A stretch of 64,000 nucleotides of DNA from G965222505 sp965222505 (GTDB taxonomy: Bacteria > Bacteroidota > Rhodothermia > Rhodothermales > DATKEJ01). The notes beneath the pieces are model-generated. The model worked only from the letters and a program-made list of their open reading frames with translations. It searched no databases and was not told the DNA's origin. A program made the translations under genes and the position numbers. Shown piece by piece: positions 26,893-36,355 of this stretch; the first letter of the stretch is position 1, and the number at the start of each line of letters is the position of its first letter. The stretch spans positions 4,526,001-4,590,000 of the forward strand of contig OZ244956.1 in NCBI GenBank assembly GCA_965222505.1, written 5' to 3'.

Positions 26893-29322
26893 TCATGGGA
26901 TGTTTGGTGGTGTTAATTGGGCACGGTACAGGTCGGCTTGTTCGGGGCGGCCCCAGGCGTCATAAAGCGCAATCAGGTGACCAAGAACTTGTTGTGTTTG
27001 AGCGTCTTGTTCGCCCCGTAATGTGAGAAGAAGTGAGAAGCTGCTTTTTAATGCTTCTTCAGCTTCTTCATAGTGTTGCATTTCCATCAGAGCTTCCCCT
27101 AGTAAATCCGCCGTGCGAGCGATTCTCCAATCGTTGGGATTCAGGCTTTGATATACTGCTAGCGCATAGCGTAAGAGCGGTTCAGCTTCATGAGGAGCAC
27201 CCTTTTCTAGCAAACACAGCGCCAGATTATAGAGCGTAAAAAGATATTCAGGGTGCTTATCTCCGAACACATGGCGGTTGATCTCTACGGCTTCCCGTAA
27301 CAGGGGTTCAGCCTCGCCGTAGGCACCCGTTTTTGTCAAAAGAACACCCAGGTCACTTAAGGTCCAGGCAATATCCGTATGTTGTTTTTCCCCATAGCGT
27401 GATCGAAAGGTAGCCAATGCCTCTCGATATAAAGACTCGGCCTCCGTGTACGATTCTTGTTCCCGAAGAAGGCGTGCCAAATAGTTGAGCGCTTCTCCCA
27501 GATTTGGGTCGGGTTCACCAGGTAAGTTGCGATAGATCGAAATCGCTGTGCGGTACAAAAACTCAGCTTCATCCGTGTTTCCTAGAAAGCCCTGGGTGGT
27601 ACCTTGGGCAAGCAAGTTCCACGCTATGCTGGGATGAAGATCTCCATACAACTGTCGCAGAACGATTTCAGCTTTATTCAGCAGGGCTTTTGCATGATCC
27701 AGGTTTCCCTTACCTATCTGAAGTTGGGCCAGATAGGTGAGGGTTTCGGCGTAATCTGGGTTGGCCTCTTCGCCAAGCATATGATGAATCTGGAGGGCGT
27801 TTCCTAACAGCGTGTCAGCTTTTTGGCTAAATCCCCAAAGCCGATAGGTATGCCCCATGACACTGAGCATCTTGGCACGTACAGCCGGCTGGTTTTGCAG
27901 TTCGTTCTCAACCCGTTCGGCACCTCGGTCCAGCAAGGCCCTCGCCGTAATGGACCCATCGGCGGCCTCTTCAGGGTTGGAAGCCGTCAAAAGCGAAATG
28001 GTAAATTGCGCAACGGCCTGTGCTTTTTGTTGCTCAATCCTTGCGGCATCGCGCTCAACTGTGATTTGTGCCGTGTGGTAGAGGCCAAATCCGATTAGCA
28101 GCGCCAACACAGTGGCAACCATCCCGATCCGCCAGCGATGCCGGCCTGCGAACTTTCGGGCGCGGTATCCAAAGGTTGCGGGCCGGGCCGAAACAGGCAG
28201 CCCTGCTAGGTGCCGGCGGATGTCTTCGGCCAACTCGGCGACTGAGGCGTATCGGCGTGCCGGCTCCTTGCGTAGCGCCTTGAGTACAATGTTATCCAGG
28301 TCTCCCGCCAGGCGTTTTCTGAGGCGGCCTGGTTCGGTGTCACGCTTCCGGCTCAAATCAGCCGGCATTCGATCATCGGTGCGCGTAAGGGCCGTGCTGG
28401 GCTTGCCGGGTTGGGCCTCGCAAATCACCTGTTCTACTTCGCTCGGCGAAAGCCCCTCTACATCATACGGACGGTGGCCGGTCAGCAGTTCATACAGCAA
28501 TACCCCCAGTCCATACACATCCGTTGCGGTCGTGATGGGTTCGCCCCGAATTTGCTCCGGGCCGGCGTAGGCCGGGGTCATGACGCGCATGCCGGTTTGG
28601 GTCAGGGGGAGGTCGCCGGGGCCGGCCTCGGTGTCCAGCAGCTTGGCAATTCCGAAGTCAAGCAGTTTGACCTGTCCTTCAGTGGTCACCAGCACATTGC
28701 CGGGTTTGAGGTCGCGGTGGACAATAAAGTTCTGGTGGGCATACTGCACCGCTGAGCATACATTCAGGAAAAGATCTAATCTATTGGTTATATTTAATTT
28801 ATTGTCGTCACAGTATTGATCCAGCGGCCGGCCTTCGATGTAGGCCATCACGATGTAAGGCAACCCATCCTCGGTGATGCCGCCATCATGCATCTGGGCA
28901 ATATGAGGATGTTGGAGCGCGGCCAGGATTTGTCGTTCATGCCGGAACCGGCGCAAGAGTTCTTCGGAGTGCCGCCCATGCCGGATGAGTTTGATCGCCA
29001 CCTGTTTCTGAAACTGGTCGTCGGCCCGTTCGGCCAGGTAGACCTCTCCCATGCCGCCGTATCCTATTTCCTCTGTAAGTCGATAGGGACCAATGTGCCG
29101 GCCCTTCATCGGATGGGAAACCTTGCCTTGATCGAAGGCGGGTACTTCAAACAGTTCTGCTTCAATGGCCTGATCATAGGCCGCCAGCAAGGTTTCAACT
29201 TCACGGCGAAGGGCGGCATCGGAGCCGCACATTTCATCCAGGAAGGCAGCCCGTTGGGCAGGCCGGCGTTCCTGTGCGGCATCGAGAAGTGCTTTTACCT
29301 GTTGCCAACGTTCTTGGTCCAT
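26893..29322 (-). CDS. Membrane Ser/Thr protein kinase with periplasmic TPR domain
   Basis: This is a Hanks-type kinase of 809 residues. Residues 1-75 form a helical segment common to this kinase group. The kinase domain (about 78-375) shows the glycine loop GYGGMGEVY (87-95), Lys111 in VAIKLI, HRDLKPGN (202-209) and DFG (222-224), so it should be active. One transmembrane helix (about 396-416, MVATVLALLIGFGLYH) is followed by a long tetratricopeptide array (about 470-800). The topology is cytoplasmic kinase with an external TPR sensor or scaffold. An ECF sigma factor of the type usually linked to such kinases lies just upstream on the same strand, which suggests a common signalling pathway. 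Confidence 0.93.
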   Translation of the reverse strand: MDQERWQQVKALLDAAQERRPAQRAAFLDEMCGSDAALRREVETLLAAYDQAIEAELFEVPAFDQGKVSHPMKGRHIGPYRLTEEIGYGGMGEVYLAERADDQFQKQVAIKLIRHGRHSEELLRRFRHERQILAALQHPHIAQMHDGGITEDGLPYIVMAYIEGRPLDQYCDDNKLNITNRLDLFLNVCSAVQYAHQNFIVHRDLKPGNVLVTTEGQVKLLDFGIAKLLDTEAGPGDLPLTQTGMRVMTPAYAGPEQIRGEPITTATDVYGLGVLLYELLTGHRPYDVEGLSPSEVEQVICEAQPGKPSTALTRTDDRMPADLSRKRDTEPGRLRKRLAGDLDNIVLKALRKEPARRYASVAELAEDIRRHLAGLPVSARPATFGYRARKFAGRHRWRIGMVATVLALLIGFGLYHTAQITVERDAARIEQQKAQAVAQFTISLLTASNPEEAADGSITARALLDRGAERVENELQNQPAVRAKMLSVMGHTYRLWGFSQKADTLLGNALQIHHMLGEEANPDYAETLTYLAQLQIGKGNLDHAKALLNKAEIVLRQLYGDLHPSIAWNLLAQGTTQGFLGNTDEAEFLYRTAISIYRNLPGEPDPNLGEALNYLARLLREQESYTEAESLYREALATFRSRYGEKQHTDIAWTLSDLGVLLTKTGAYGEAEPLLREAVEINRHVFGDKHPEYLFTLYNLALCLLEKGAPHEAEPLLRYALAVYQSLNPNDWRIARTADLLGEALMEMQHYEEAEEALKSSFSLLLTLRGEQDAQTQQVLGHLIALYDAWGRPEQADLYRAQLTPPNIP

Positions 29323-29339
29323 CGTACATTTTGTTTAAT

Positions 29340-29417
29340 GCCGGCAGGCTTGCCGGCAATTCACGCCCCTCACTACGAGCCACCGATACATCTCGGTACA
29401 ACACCCGTTTGCAAACG
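29340..29417. promoter_or_regulatory. Hairpin and 12-bp palindrome in the sigma-kinase junction
   Basis: GCCGGCA and TGCCGGC pair around GGCT (29340-29357), 18 bases before the kinase ATG. The perfect palindrome CGTTTGCAAACG lies at 29406-29417. The first could attenuate read-through from the sigma gene; the second could be an operator. The roles are inferred. Confidence 0.4.
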
Positions 29418-29444
29418 TAGTATATCTTGCCCAAACCGGGCCGG

Positions 29445-30011
29445 CTACCCCTGGAGGTTCTTCAGAAGCCATGCACGGGCGGTATTCCACTCTCGCTTGA
29501 TGGTAGCAGGCGAAAGGCCCAGGGCATGGCCCGTTTCCTGAATGGTGAAGCCAGCGAAATACCGAAGCTCCACAATTTGATGTTGGCGTGGATCCAGCTC
29601 GGCCAGTCGGCTCAGGGCCTGGTCCAGGGCCAGGATCTCTTCGATGCGGTCATCGGCCACCAGGTCTACCTCGTTGAGCGGCTGCTTTTGCTGATCGCCG
29701 CCGCGTTTGAGGCGCTGCTTTTTACGGGCTTGATCTACCAGAATCTGCCGCATGGCTTTGGCTGCCAGCCGGAAAAAATGTGTTCGGTCGTTAAGCGTTA
29801 CCTTAGAGCCATTAACGAGCTTGAGATAGGCTTCATGCACCAGTCCGGTGGTATTGAGGGTTGCGCCGGGCCGGCCCTTTTGTAATTGTCGGTGCGCCAG
29901 TCGGTGCAATTCTTCGTATACCAGGGGCATCAGCTGATGGGCGGCCTGGTGCCGGCCTCGGCTCAGGGCCTGCAACAGTTGGGTGATTTCCTGATATGAT
30001 GCCTTAGCCAT
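29445..30011 (-). CDS. RNA polymerase ECF sigma factor (kinase-associated TIGR02999-like group)
   Basis: The 188-residue protein starts at MAKASYQEIT (30011); upstream in-frame sequence is not coding-like. It has sigma region 2 (about 25-95: LVYEELHRLAHRQL, LVHEAYLKL, FFRLAAKAMRQILVDQAR) and region 4 (about 125-185: ALSRLAELDPRQHQIVELRY, FTIQETGHALGLSPATIKRE). The wording matches the ECF group typically encoded beside Ser/Thr kinases in Acidobacteria and Rhodothermia, without an anti-sigma factor. The kinase gene follows after 122 bases on the same strand. Regulation by phosphorylation is plausible but not shown. Confidence 0.88.
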   Translation of the reverse strand: MAKASYQEITQLLQALSRGRHQAAHQLMPLVYEELHRLAHRQLQKGRPGATLNTTGLVHEAYLKLVNGSKVTLNDRTHFFRLAAKAMRQILVDQARKKQRLKRGGDQQKQPLNEVDLVADDRIEEILALDQALSRLAELDPRQHQIVELRYFAGFTIQETGHALGLSPATIKREWNTARAWLLKNLQG

Positions 30012-30233
30012 AACCAGTCCAGTTGGTGCCGAATACAGAATATCTGATTCAGGGTGCAAGCTACCGGAGACTGGCCCGAACGTAGTGCATATGGACAAAA
30101 TCTCGCCAATGGCGGATTTTGCACAGTTCGTTGCCAGACCTCGACAAGATACACCTTTATCAACTATTATATCTGACATAACAGTATGGGCCACGGCCAG
30201 GGGAGGTCCAGGAGTGGTCTATTTCCAAAACGC

Positions 30234-30268
30234 AAAAAGGCGAGACCCGGTGTGGGTCTCGCCTTTTT
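30234..30268. terminator. Bidirectional intrinsic terminator after groEL
   Basis: AAAAAGGCGAGACCC (30234-30248) pairs perfectly with GGGTCTCGCCTTTTT (30254-30268) around a GGTGT loop, giving T-runs on both strands. It lies 22 bases downstream of the groEL stop. Confidence 0.95.
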
Positions 30269-30290
30269 AATTACGCAGGTGCGTTTGGGT

Positions 30291-31925
<1,635 letters not shown>

Positions 31926-32021
31926 GGTTTTGATTCAGGGGGTTTGCTATGGGTTATTGGTCCTTAATACTGGGGCATTAAAGGCCCTTGCGGGACCATA
32001 AACGATGAGAGGGGCCGAGGG

Positions 32022-32312
32022 TTAGTCGGCTACGATCCCGAGGATGTCGGACTCGCGCATGATGAGCAGGTCTTCGCCGTCGATGGAGATCTCGGTGCCG
32101 GCGTATTTGCCGTACAGGACGGTGTCTCCGGCCGTGACACTCATGTCAACTTTGGTGCCGTTTTCAACTTTGCCGGGGCCTGCGGCAACAACGGTTCCGC
32201 GTTGCGGCTTTTCTTTGGCCGTGTCCGGGATGTACAGGCCGCTTTTGGTCATTTCTTCAGCCTCTTGCGGCTTCACTACAACGCGATCAGCAAGCGGTTT
32301 GATACTGGCCAT
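32022..32312 (-). CDS. groS: Co-chaperonin GroES
   Basis: This is the heptameric lid of GroEL. The 96 residues show the family motifs KPLADRVVVKP, KSGLYIPDTAKEKPQ (mobile loop) and GDTVLYGKYAGTEI. It is the first gene of the groESL operon. A CIRCE operator is 57 bases upstream of its ATG, consistent with HrcA repression. Confidence 0.98.
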   Translation of the reverse strand: MASIKPLADRVVVKPQEAEEMTKSGLYIPDTAKEKPQRGTVVAAGPGKVENGTKVDMSVTAGDTVLYGKYAGTEISIDGEDLLIMRESDILGIVAD

Positions 32313-32368
32313 GATGGTACAGGGTTAGTGATTAGATGGAATGATTACAGTACTTTATGGTGTTCGAA

Positions 32369-32395
32369 TTGGCACTCGTCCTAGGAGAGTGCCAA
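32369..32395 (-). promoter_or_regulatory. CIRCE operator (HrcA site) of the groES-groEL operon
   Basis: TTGGCACTC (32369-32377), nine bases, GAGTGCCAA (32387-32395). This fits the CIRCE layout TTAGCACTC-N9-GAGTGCTAA with one symmetric change (A to G and T to C) that keeps the dyad perfect. It is the expected site for HrcA. Confidence 0.88.
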
Positions 32396-32509
32396 AATCA
32401 AAGACGCAAATTTTTTTTGTCCGCCGGGGATCTAACCCACAAAACCGGGACAGTCCATCAAAACCTGGATGGACAAAACGAAGTTCCCTGTACCATTTCG
32501 AAGAATAAA

Positions 32510-33091
32510 TTAACCATTGGGGTCGAGTTCTTGCCGGAGCCAGGTTTTAGCAAGGGTCCAGGAGCGGCGGACGGTGATGGGAGCCACGCCCAGGACCTCG
32601 GCAATTTCATCGTAACTGAGGCCACCGAAGAAGCGGTATTCCACGATACGGCAGCCGCGTTCGTTGAACTGCTCAAGCCGTTTCATGGCTTCGTCTAGGG
32701 CGAGCAGTTCATCCGGTTGATCCAGTGAAATCAGGTTAGCCAATTCGGGGGTGGTATCGAGGGAAAGCTTGATGGCATCGCCGCCGCGTTTGGCGGTTTT
32801 GCGCTGGACGGCGTAGTTCACAAGAATGCGCCGCATGGCTTGGGCGGCCAGGGCAAAGAAATGGGTGCGGTTCTGGCACTGGACCCGGGTTTGATCCACC
32901 ATCTTCAGGTAGGCTTCATGGACCAGGGCTGTGGTATTCAGGGTATGGTCTGTCCGTTCATGTATGAGCCGTTGATGTGCCATGGTTCTGAGTTCCTCGT
33001 ATACCAACGGTATCAACTTGTTCATACCGTTGGTATGCCCTGGCTTGGCGCCGAGGAGCAACCGGGTAATCTCGTTGGGGGGGGCGGTCAT
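32510..33091 (-). CDS. Second ECF sigma factor of the TIGR02999-like group
   Basis: The 193-residue ECF sigma factor is close in layout to the one at 29445-30011. Region 2 shows LVYEELRTMAHQRL, ALVHEAYLKMV and FFALAAQAMRRILVNYAV. Region 4 shows MKRLEQFNERGCRIVEYRFF, LSYDEIAEVLGVAPITVRRS. The shared TTALVHEAYLK and RTHFFxLAAxAMR wording indicates paralogy. No kinase gene is adjacent; groES lies downstream on the same strand but has its own CIRCE promoter. The partner kinase, if any, must be elsewhere. Confidence 0.88.
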   Translation of the reverse strand: MTAPPNEITRLLLGAKPGHTNGMNKLIPLVYEELRTMAHQRLIHERTDHTLNTTALVHEAYLKMVDQTRVQCQNRTHFFALAAQAMRRILVNYAVQRKTAKRGGDAIKLSLDTTPELANLISLDQPDELLALDEAMKRLEQFNERGCRIVEYRFFGGLSYDEIAEVLGVAPITVRRSWTLAKTWLRQELDPNG

Positions 33092-33235
33092 ACTGTGGGT
33101 GGTGGCGGCGGGTGAGCGATCAGAATGCAGTATAGCGTGACGCAGCGTGGAGAGGTGGAAACCGCGTATTCAGGCTATCTTATAGTCGCAAAGTATGTTT
33201 TTGTTTGAATTCCTGAAAATAAGAGACCTCAGGGT

Positions 33236-33270
33236 ATGAAAAAAGCCCGGCAACACCTTGCTGCCGGGCT
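33236..33270 (-). terminator. Intrinsic terminator after mdh
   Basis: On the minus strand AGCCCGGCA pairs with TGCCGGGCT (33270-33262 with 33252-33244), followed by TTTTTTC. It lies 24 bases downstream of the mdh stop. Confidence 0.9.
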
Positions 33271-33293
33271 AACAGTCAACAAGAACCGATAGA

Positions 33294-34232
33294 TTACCCG
33301 GCGGCTGCTTCGAGGGCTGCTAGGCGGGCTACGTTGGTGTGTACGTGCTCGGCTGATTGGTTCATGAGTTTCATTTCGGCATCGGTCAGGTCCAGGTCGA
33401 TGATTTCTTCGACGCCGTTGCGCCCGAGGCGAGCCGGAGCACCGATGAACAGATCGTTCAAGCCGTATTGGCCTTCCAGCCAGACCGCGCAGGGGAGCAC
33501 CCGGTTGCTGTTCTTGACGATGGCCTCGCACATTTCGGCGGCAGCCGCACCCGGCGCGTACCAGGCCGAGGTACCCATCAACTTGACGATTTCGCCGCCG
33601 CCAAACTTGGTGCGTTCCACGATGGCGTTGATCTCATCTTCTTTCATCAGGCTGGTGAGGGGGATGCCGGCTACGGTCGTGTAGCGGGGCATCGGCACCA
33701 TCGTATCACCGTGGCCACCCAGGAGCAGGGCCTGGATGTCGCGGATGGAAACGCCAAGGGCCATCTTGATGAAGGCACGGTAGCGGGCGGTGTCCAGCAC
33801 GCCGGCCATGCCCATCACGCGGTGGCTTGGGAACCCACTGGCCTGATAGGCCACATAGGTCATCACGTCCAGTGGGTTTGAGACCACGATGATGATGCTG
33901 TTCGGGCTCTGGGCCGCGAATTGTTTGGTCACGGAGCGAACGATGCCCGCATTTTTGGCCAGGAGGTCGTCCCGGCTCATGCCGGGCTTCCGGGCCAGGC
34001 CCGCTGTGATGACACAAATGTCCGAACCAGCAGTATCGTCATAGTTGTTGGTACCGATGACGCGGGTGTCAAACCCATGAATGGGGGCAGATTCCATCAT
34101 GTCCAGCCCCTTGCCTTGAGGTAAGCCATCGACAATGTCGATCAGGACGACCTCTTCAACCATGTCCTTGCGGGAGATGCATTCGGCGACGGTGGCCCCG
34201 ACGTTCCCTGCACCGATAACGGTGATTTTCAT
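33294..34232 (-). CDS. mdh: Malate dehydrogenase (NAD, LDH-like type)
   Basis: The enzyme interconverts malate and oxaloacetate in the TCA cycle. The 312-residue protein is of the lactate-dehydrogenase-like MDH type common in Bacteroidota. The Rossmann motif IGAGNVGATVAE is at 5-16, NPLDVMTYVAYQASG is the substrate-loop region, and GGHGDTMVP carries the catalytic histidine. It stands as a monocistronic gene with a clear terminator, divergent from sixA. Confidence 0.97.
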   Translation of the reverse strand: MKITVIGAGNVGATVAECISRKDMVEEVVLIDIVDGLPQGKGLDMMESAPIHGFDTRVIGTNNYDDTAGSDICVITAGLARKPGMSRDDLLAKNAGIVRSVTKQFAAQSPNSIIIVVSNPLDVMTYVAYQASGFPSHRVMGMAGVLDTARYRAFIKMALGVSIRDIQALLLGGHGDTMVPMPRYTTVAGIPLTSLMKEDEINAIVERTKFGGGEIVKLMGTSAWYAPGAAAAEMCEAIVKNSNRVLPCAVWLEGQYGLNDLFIGAPARLGRNGVEEIIDLDLTDAEMKLMNQSAEHVHTNVARLAALEAAAG

Positions 34233-34421
34233 ATATACTCCAGTATGTTGATTGCGATGTGCAGAAGGCCGGAGCGGTATACTCCTTTTGAGCCTATCCC
34301 GGAAAATAACGGTGGGCTTGCATATTCTCCTTCAATCCTTTGTCAAGAAACGAACAAAGCGCGGTTCAAAAGGTCTTATTATAACCTCAAAACTTTGGAG
34401 CCTCTTCTTTTCCCTGCACTC

Positions 34422-34901
34422 ATGCTTCTTATGCTCATGCGGCACGGTATGGCCGAAGCGCCACAGGCCGGGCAACCCGATGCAGAACGATGTCTGACGA
34501 AACGCGGGCGGGCCGTTCTTGCCCAACAGACCATTGGGTTGGCCCGCATGGACCTTCAGGTACAGTACCTGTGTTGTAGTGCCTTCCGCCGCGCCCGGGA
34601 AACTGCCGAGTTAATCGGTACAACCCTGAACCATACCTCCGAGGTGCATGCCGCCCTGCAACCAGGGGCTTCCTTATACGATATGATTGAAGTCTGGTAT
34701 GCTGCCGGGCAACCGGAACGAATGCTGGTCGTCGCGCATCAACCTTCCCTGGGCGAGTGGATCTGGCAACTGACCGGTGCCCAGGTTGTCATGCGTCCTG
34801 GCAGCCTCGCCCTTATCGAAGCCGCTACCTTGCAACCCGGTACGGGCGTACTTGCCGGTTTATATGATCCGGACCATCTGGCCCAGCTATCCTCAACCTG
34901 A
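34422..34901 (+). CDS. sixA: Phosphohistidine phosphatase SixA-like protein
   Basis: This is a histidine-phosphatase-superfamily enzyme of 160 residues. The start at 34422 puts the catalytic LMRHGMAE motif right at the N-terminus, as in SixA; the upstream in-frame extension looks non-coding. CSAFRRARETAELI and VVAHQPSLGEWI carry the second arginine and catalytic histidine. SixA removes phosphate from histidine phosphotransfer domains or PTS components. The alkaline phosphatase gene follows after 9 bases on the same strand, so the two may be cotranscribed. Confidence 0.85.
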   Translation: MLLMLMRHGMAEAPQAGQPDAERCLTKRGRAVLAQQTIGLARMDLQVQYLCCSAFRRARETAELIGTTLNHTSEVHAALQPGASLYDMIEVWYAAGQPERMLVVAHQPSLGEWIWQLTGAQVVMRPGSLALIEAATLQPGTGVLAGLYDPDHLAQLSST

Positions 34902-34910
34902 TTTTATACT

Positions 34911-36266
34911 ATGATGCACGCCTTCTCGCCGCGCCTGTTCACCCTGTTGGGACTGGTTTACCTGTTGATGCCCCTCGCTGCAAACGGTCAGGAGGCCCCC
35001 CGCAATGTGATCCTGATGATCCCGGATGGGTTCGGCCCGGCCAGCTTGACGATGGCACGGGACTACCAGGACCATCCGCTGGTACTCGATGGCATTATCG
35101 TTGGTGCCGTACAGACCCACCCGACGGATGCCCGTGTAACGGATTCTGCTGCCGGAGCCACAGCCTATGCCTGTGGCGTGAAATCCTACAACGGGGCCAT
35201 CGCCGTCGATACCCTGCAACAACCGCTGGCAACGGTGCTGGAAGCCGCCGAAGCGCGAGGGATGGCAACCGGCCTCGTAGCGACCAGCCGCATCACCCAC
35301 GCGACCCCAGCTGCCTTCTCGGCCCATGTTCCCCTGCGCAGCATGGAAGCGGAGATCGCGGCCCAGCAACTGACCCATGGCATTGAGGTGCTGTTGGGTG
35401 GTGGCAAGGCTTTCTTTCTGCCGGACTCCGCTGGGGGGTGGCGCACAGACGGCCGCAATCTGCTCGATGAAGCGGCCACTGCTGGCTACCATGTGGTGTT
35501 GGACCGGGCCGGTTTCAACGGCATTCAAACCGTACCTGTGCTGGGCCTCTTTACCGATAGCCATATGTCCTATGACGTTGACCGGGACCCCGCTGAAGAA
35601 CCCAGCATCGCTGAAATGACCCAAACGGCCATCAACCTGCTCAAGGACGACCCGGACGGATTTTTTCTGATGGTCGAAGGGAGCCGTATCGACCATGCCG
35701 CCCACGGCAACGATCCGGTCGGCCATGTGGGAGACATTCTGGCCTATGATGCTGCCGTTGCCGCCGCGCTGGACTTTGCCCGAACCGACGGCCAAACGCT
35801 CGTAATCTCCGTCGCTGACCATGAAACCGGCGGCATGACCCTTGGCCGGCGGATCGGCGAGGATAGCTACTACGACTGGCGGCCCGAGGTCCTGAAACGT
35901 GCGCACAACTCTTTCGAGGGACTGGGCAGGATGTTGATGGATGGCGTAGCGTTAGACACTGTCCTGACCGTCCATGCGGGCCTGACCGACCTGACCGAAG
36001 ACGAGTGGGCAACGTTTCAGACCATCTATGAAAACCAGGACCGCATCGGCTTTTTCGATATGATGGCCGCGGCCATCAGTACCCGCGCCCTGATCGGCTG
36101 GACCACCGGCGGCCACACAGCCATCGACGTGAACCTGGGCGCGTTTGGCCCCGGCACCAACCGCTTCATCGGCAACCACGACAATGCCTACGTCGGCCAG
36201 GTCATCGCGGAACTGCTTGGGTTTGACCTCCCCGCTATGACCGAGGCCATGCGGGCTGGCGAATAA
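34911..36266 (+). CDS. Secreted alkaline phosphatase
   Basis: The 451-residue PhoA-superfamily phosphomonoesterase has a signal peptide ending AANGQ. PDGFGPAS carries the first metal-ligand aspartate (D39-40 region). DSAAGATAYACG (78-89) holds the nucleophilic serine S79. VEGSRIDHAAHGND, VSVADHETGGMTL and TTGGHTAIDV provide the remaining zinc and magnesium ligands. It is periplasmic or exported and scavenges phosphate. No Pho box was sought in detail; a heptad element follows directly downstream. Confidence 0.93.
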   Translation: MMHAFSPRLFTLLGLVYLLMPLAANGQEAPRNVILMIPDGFGPASLTMARDYQDHPLVLDGIIVGAVQTHPTDARVTDSAAGATAYACGVKSYNGAIAVDTLQQPLATVLEAAEARGMATGLVATSRITHATPAAFSAHVPLRSMEAEIAAQQLTHGIEVLLGGGKAFFLPDSAGGWRTDGRNLLDEAATAGYHVVLDRAGFNGIQTVPVLGLFTDSHMSYDVDRDPAEEPSIAEMTQTAINLLKDDPDGFFLMVEGSRIDHAAHGNDPVGHVGDILAYDAAVAAALDFARTDGQTLVISVADHETGGMTLGRRIGEDSYYDWRPEVLKRAHNSFEGLGRMLMDGVALDTVLTVHAGLTDLTEDEWATFQTIYENQDRIGFFDMMAAAISTRALIGWTTGGHTAIDVNLGAFGPGTNRFIGNHDNAYVGQVIAELLGFDLPAMTEAMRAGE

Positions 36267-36272
36267 AGATTA

Positions 36273-36345
36273 GTGCGGAGTGCGGGGTGCTGAGTGCGAC
36301 TCAAGATCAAAACCTGAGTCGCACTCAGCACATCGCACTCCGCAC
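36273..36345. repeat. Heptad palindrome C (GTGC-NNN words), 10 bases upstream of the exonuclease ATG
   Basis: The left arm has GTGCGGA, GTGCGGG, GTGCTGA, GTGCGAC, TCA (36273-36303). The loop is AGATCAAAACC (36304-36314). The right arm has TGA, GTCGCAC, TCAGCAC, ATCGCAC, TCCGCAC (36315-36345). The arms differ only at two bases of one heptad. The core from 36287 to 36331 recurs exactly at 56498-56542. Confidence 0.85.
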
Positions 36346-36355
36346 GTATAAAGTT

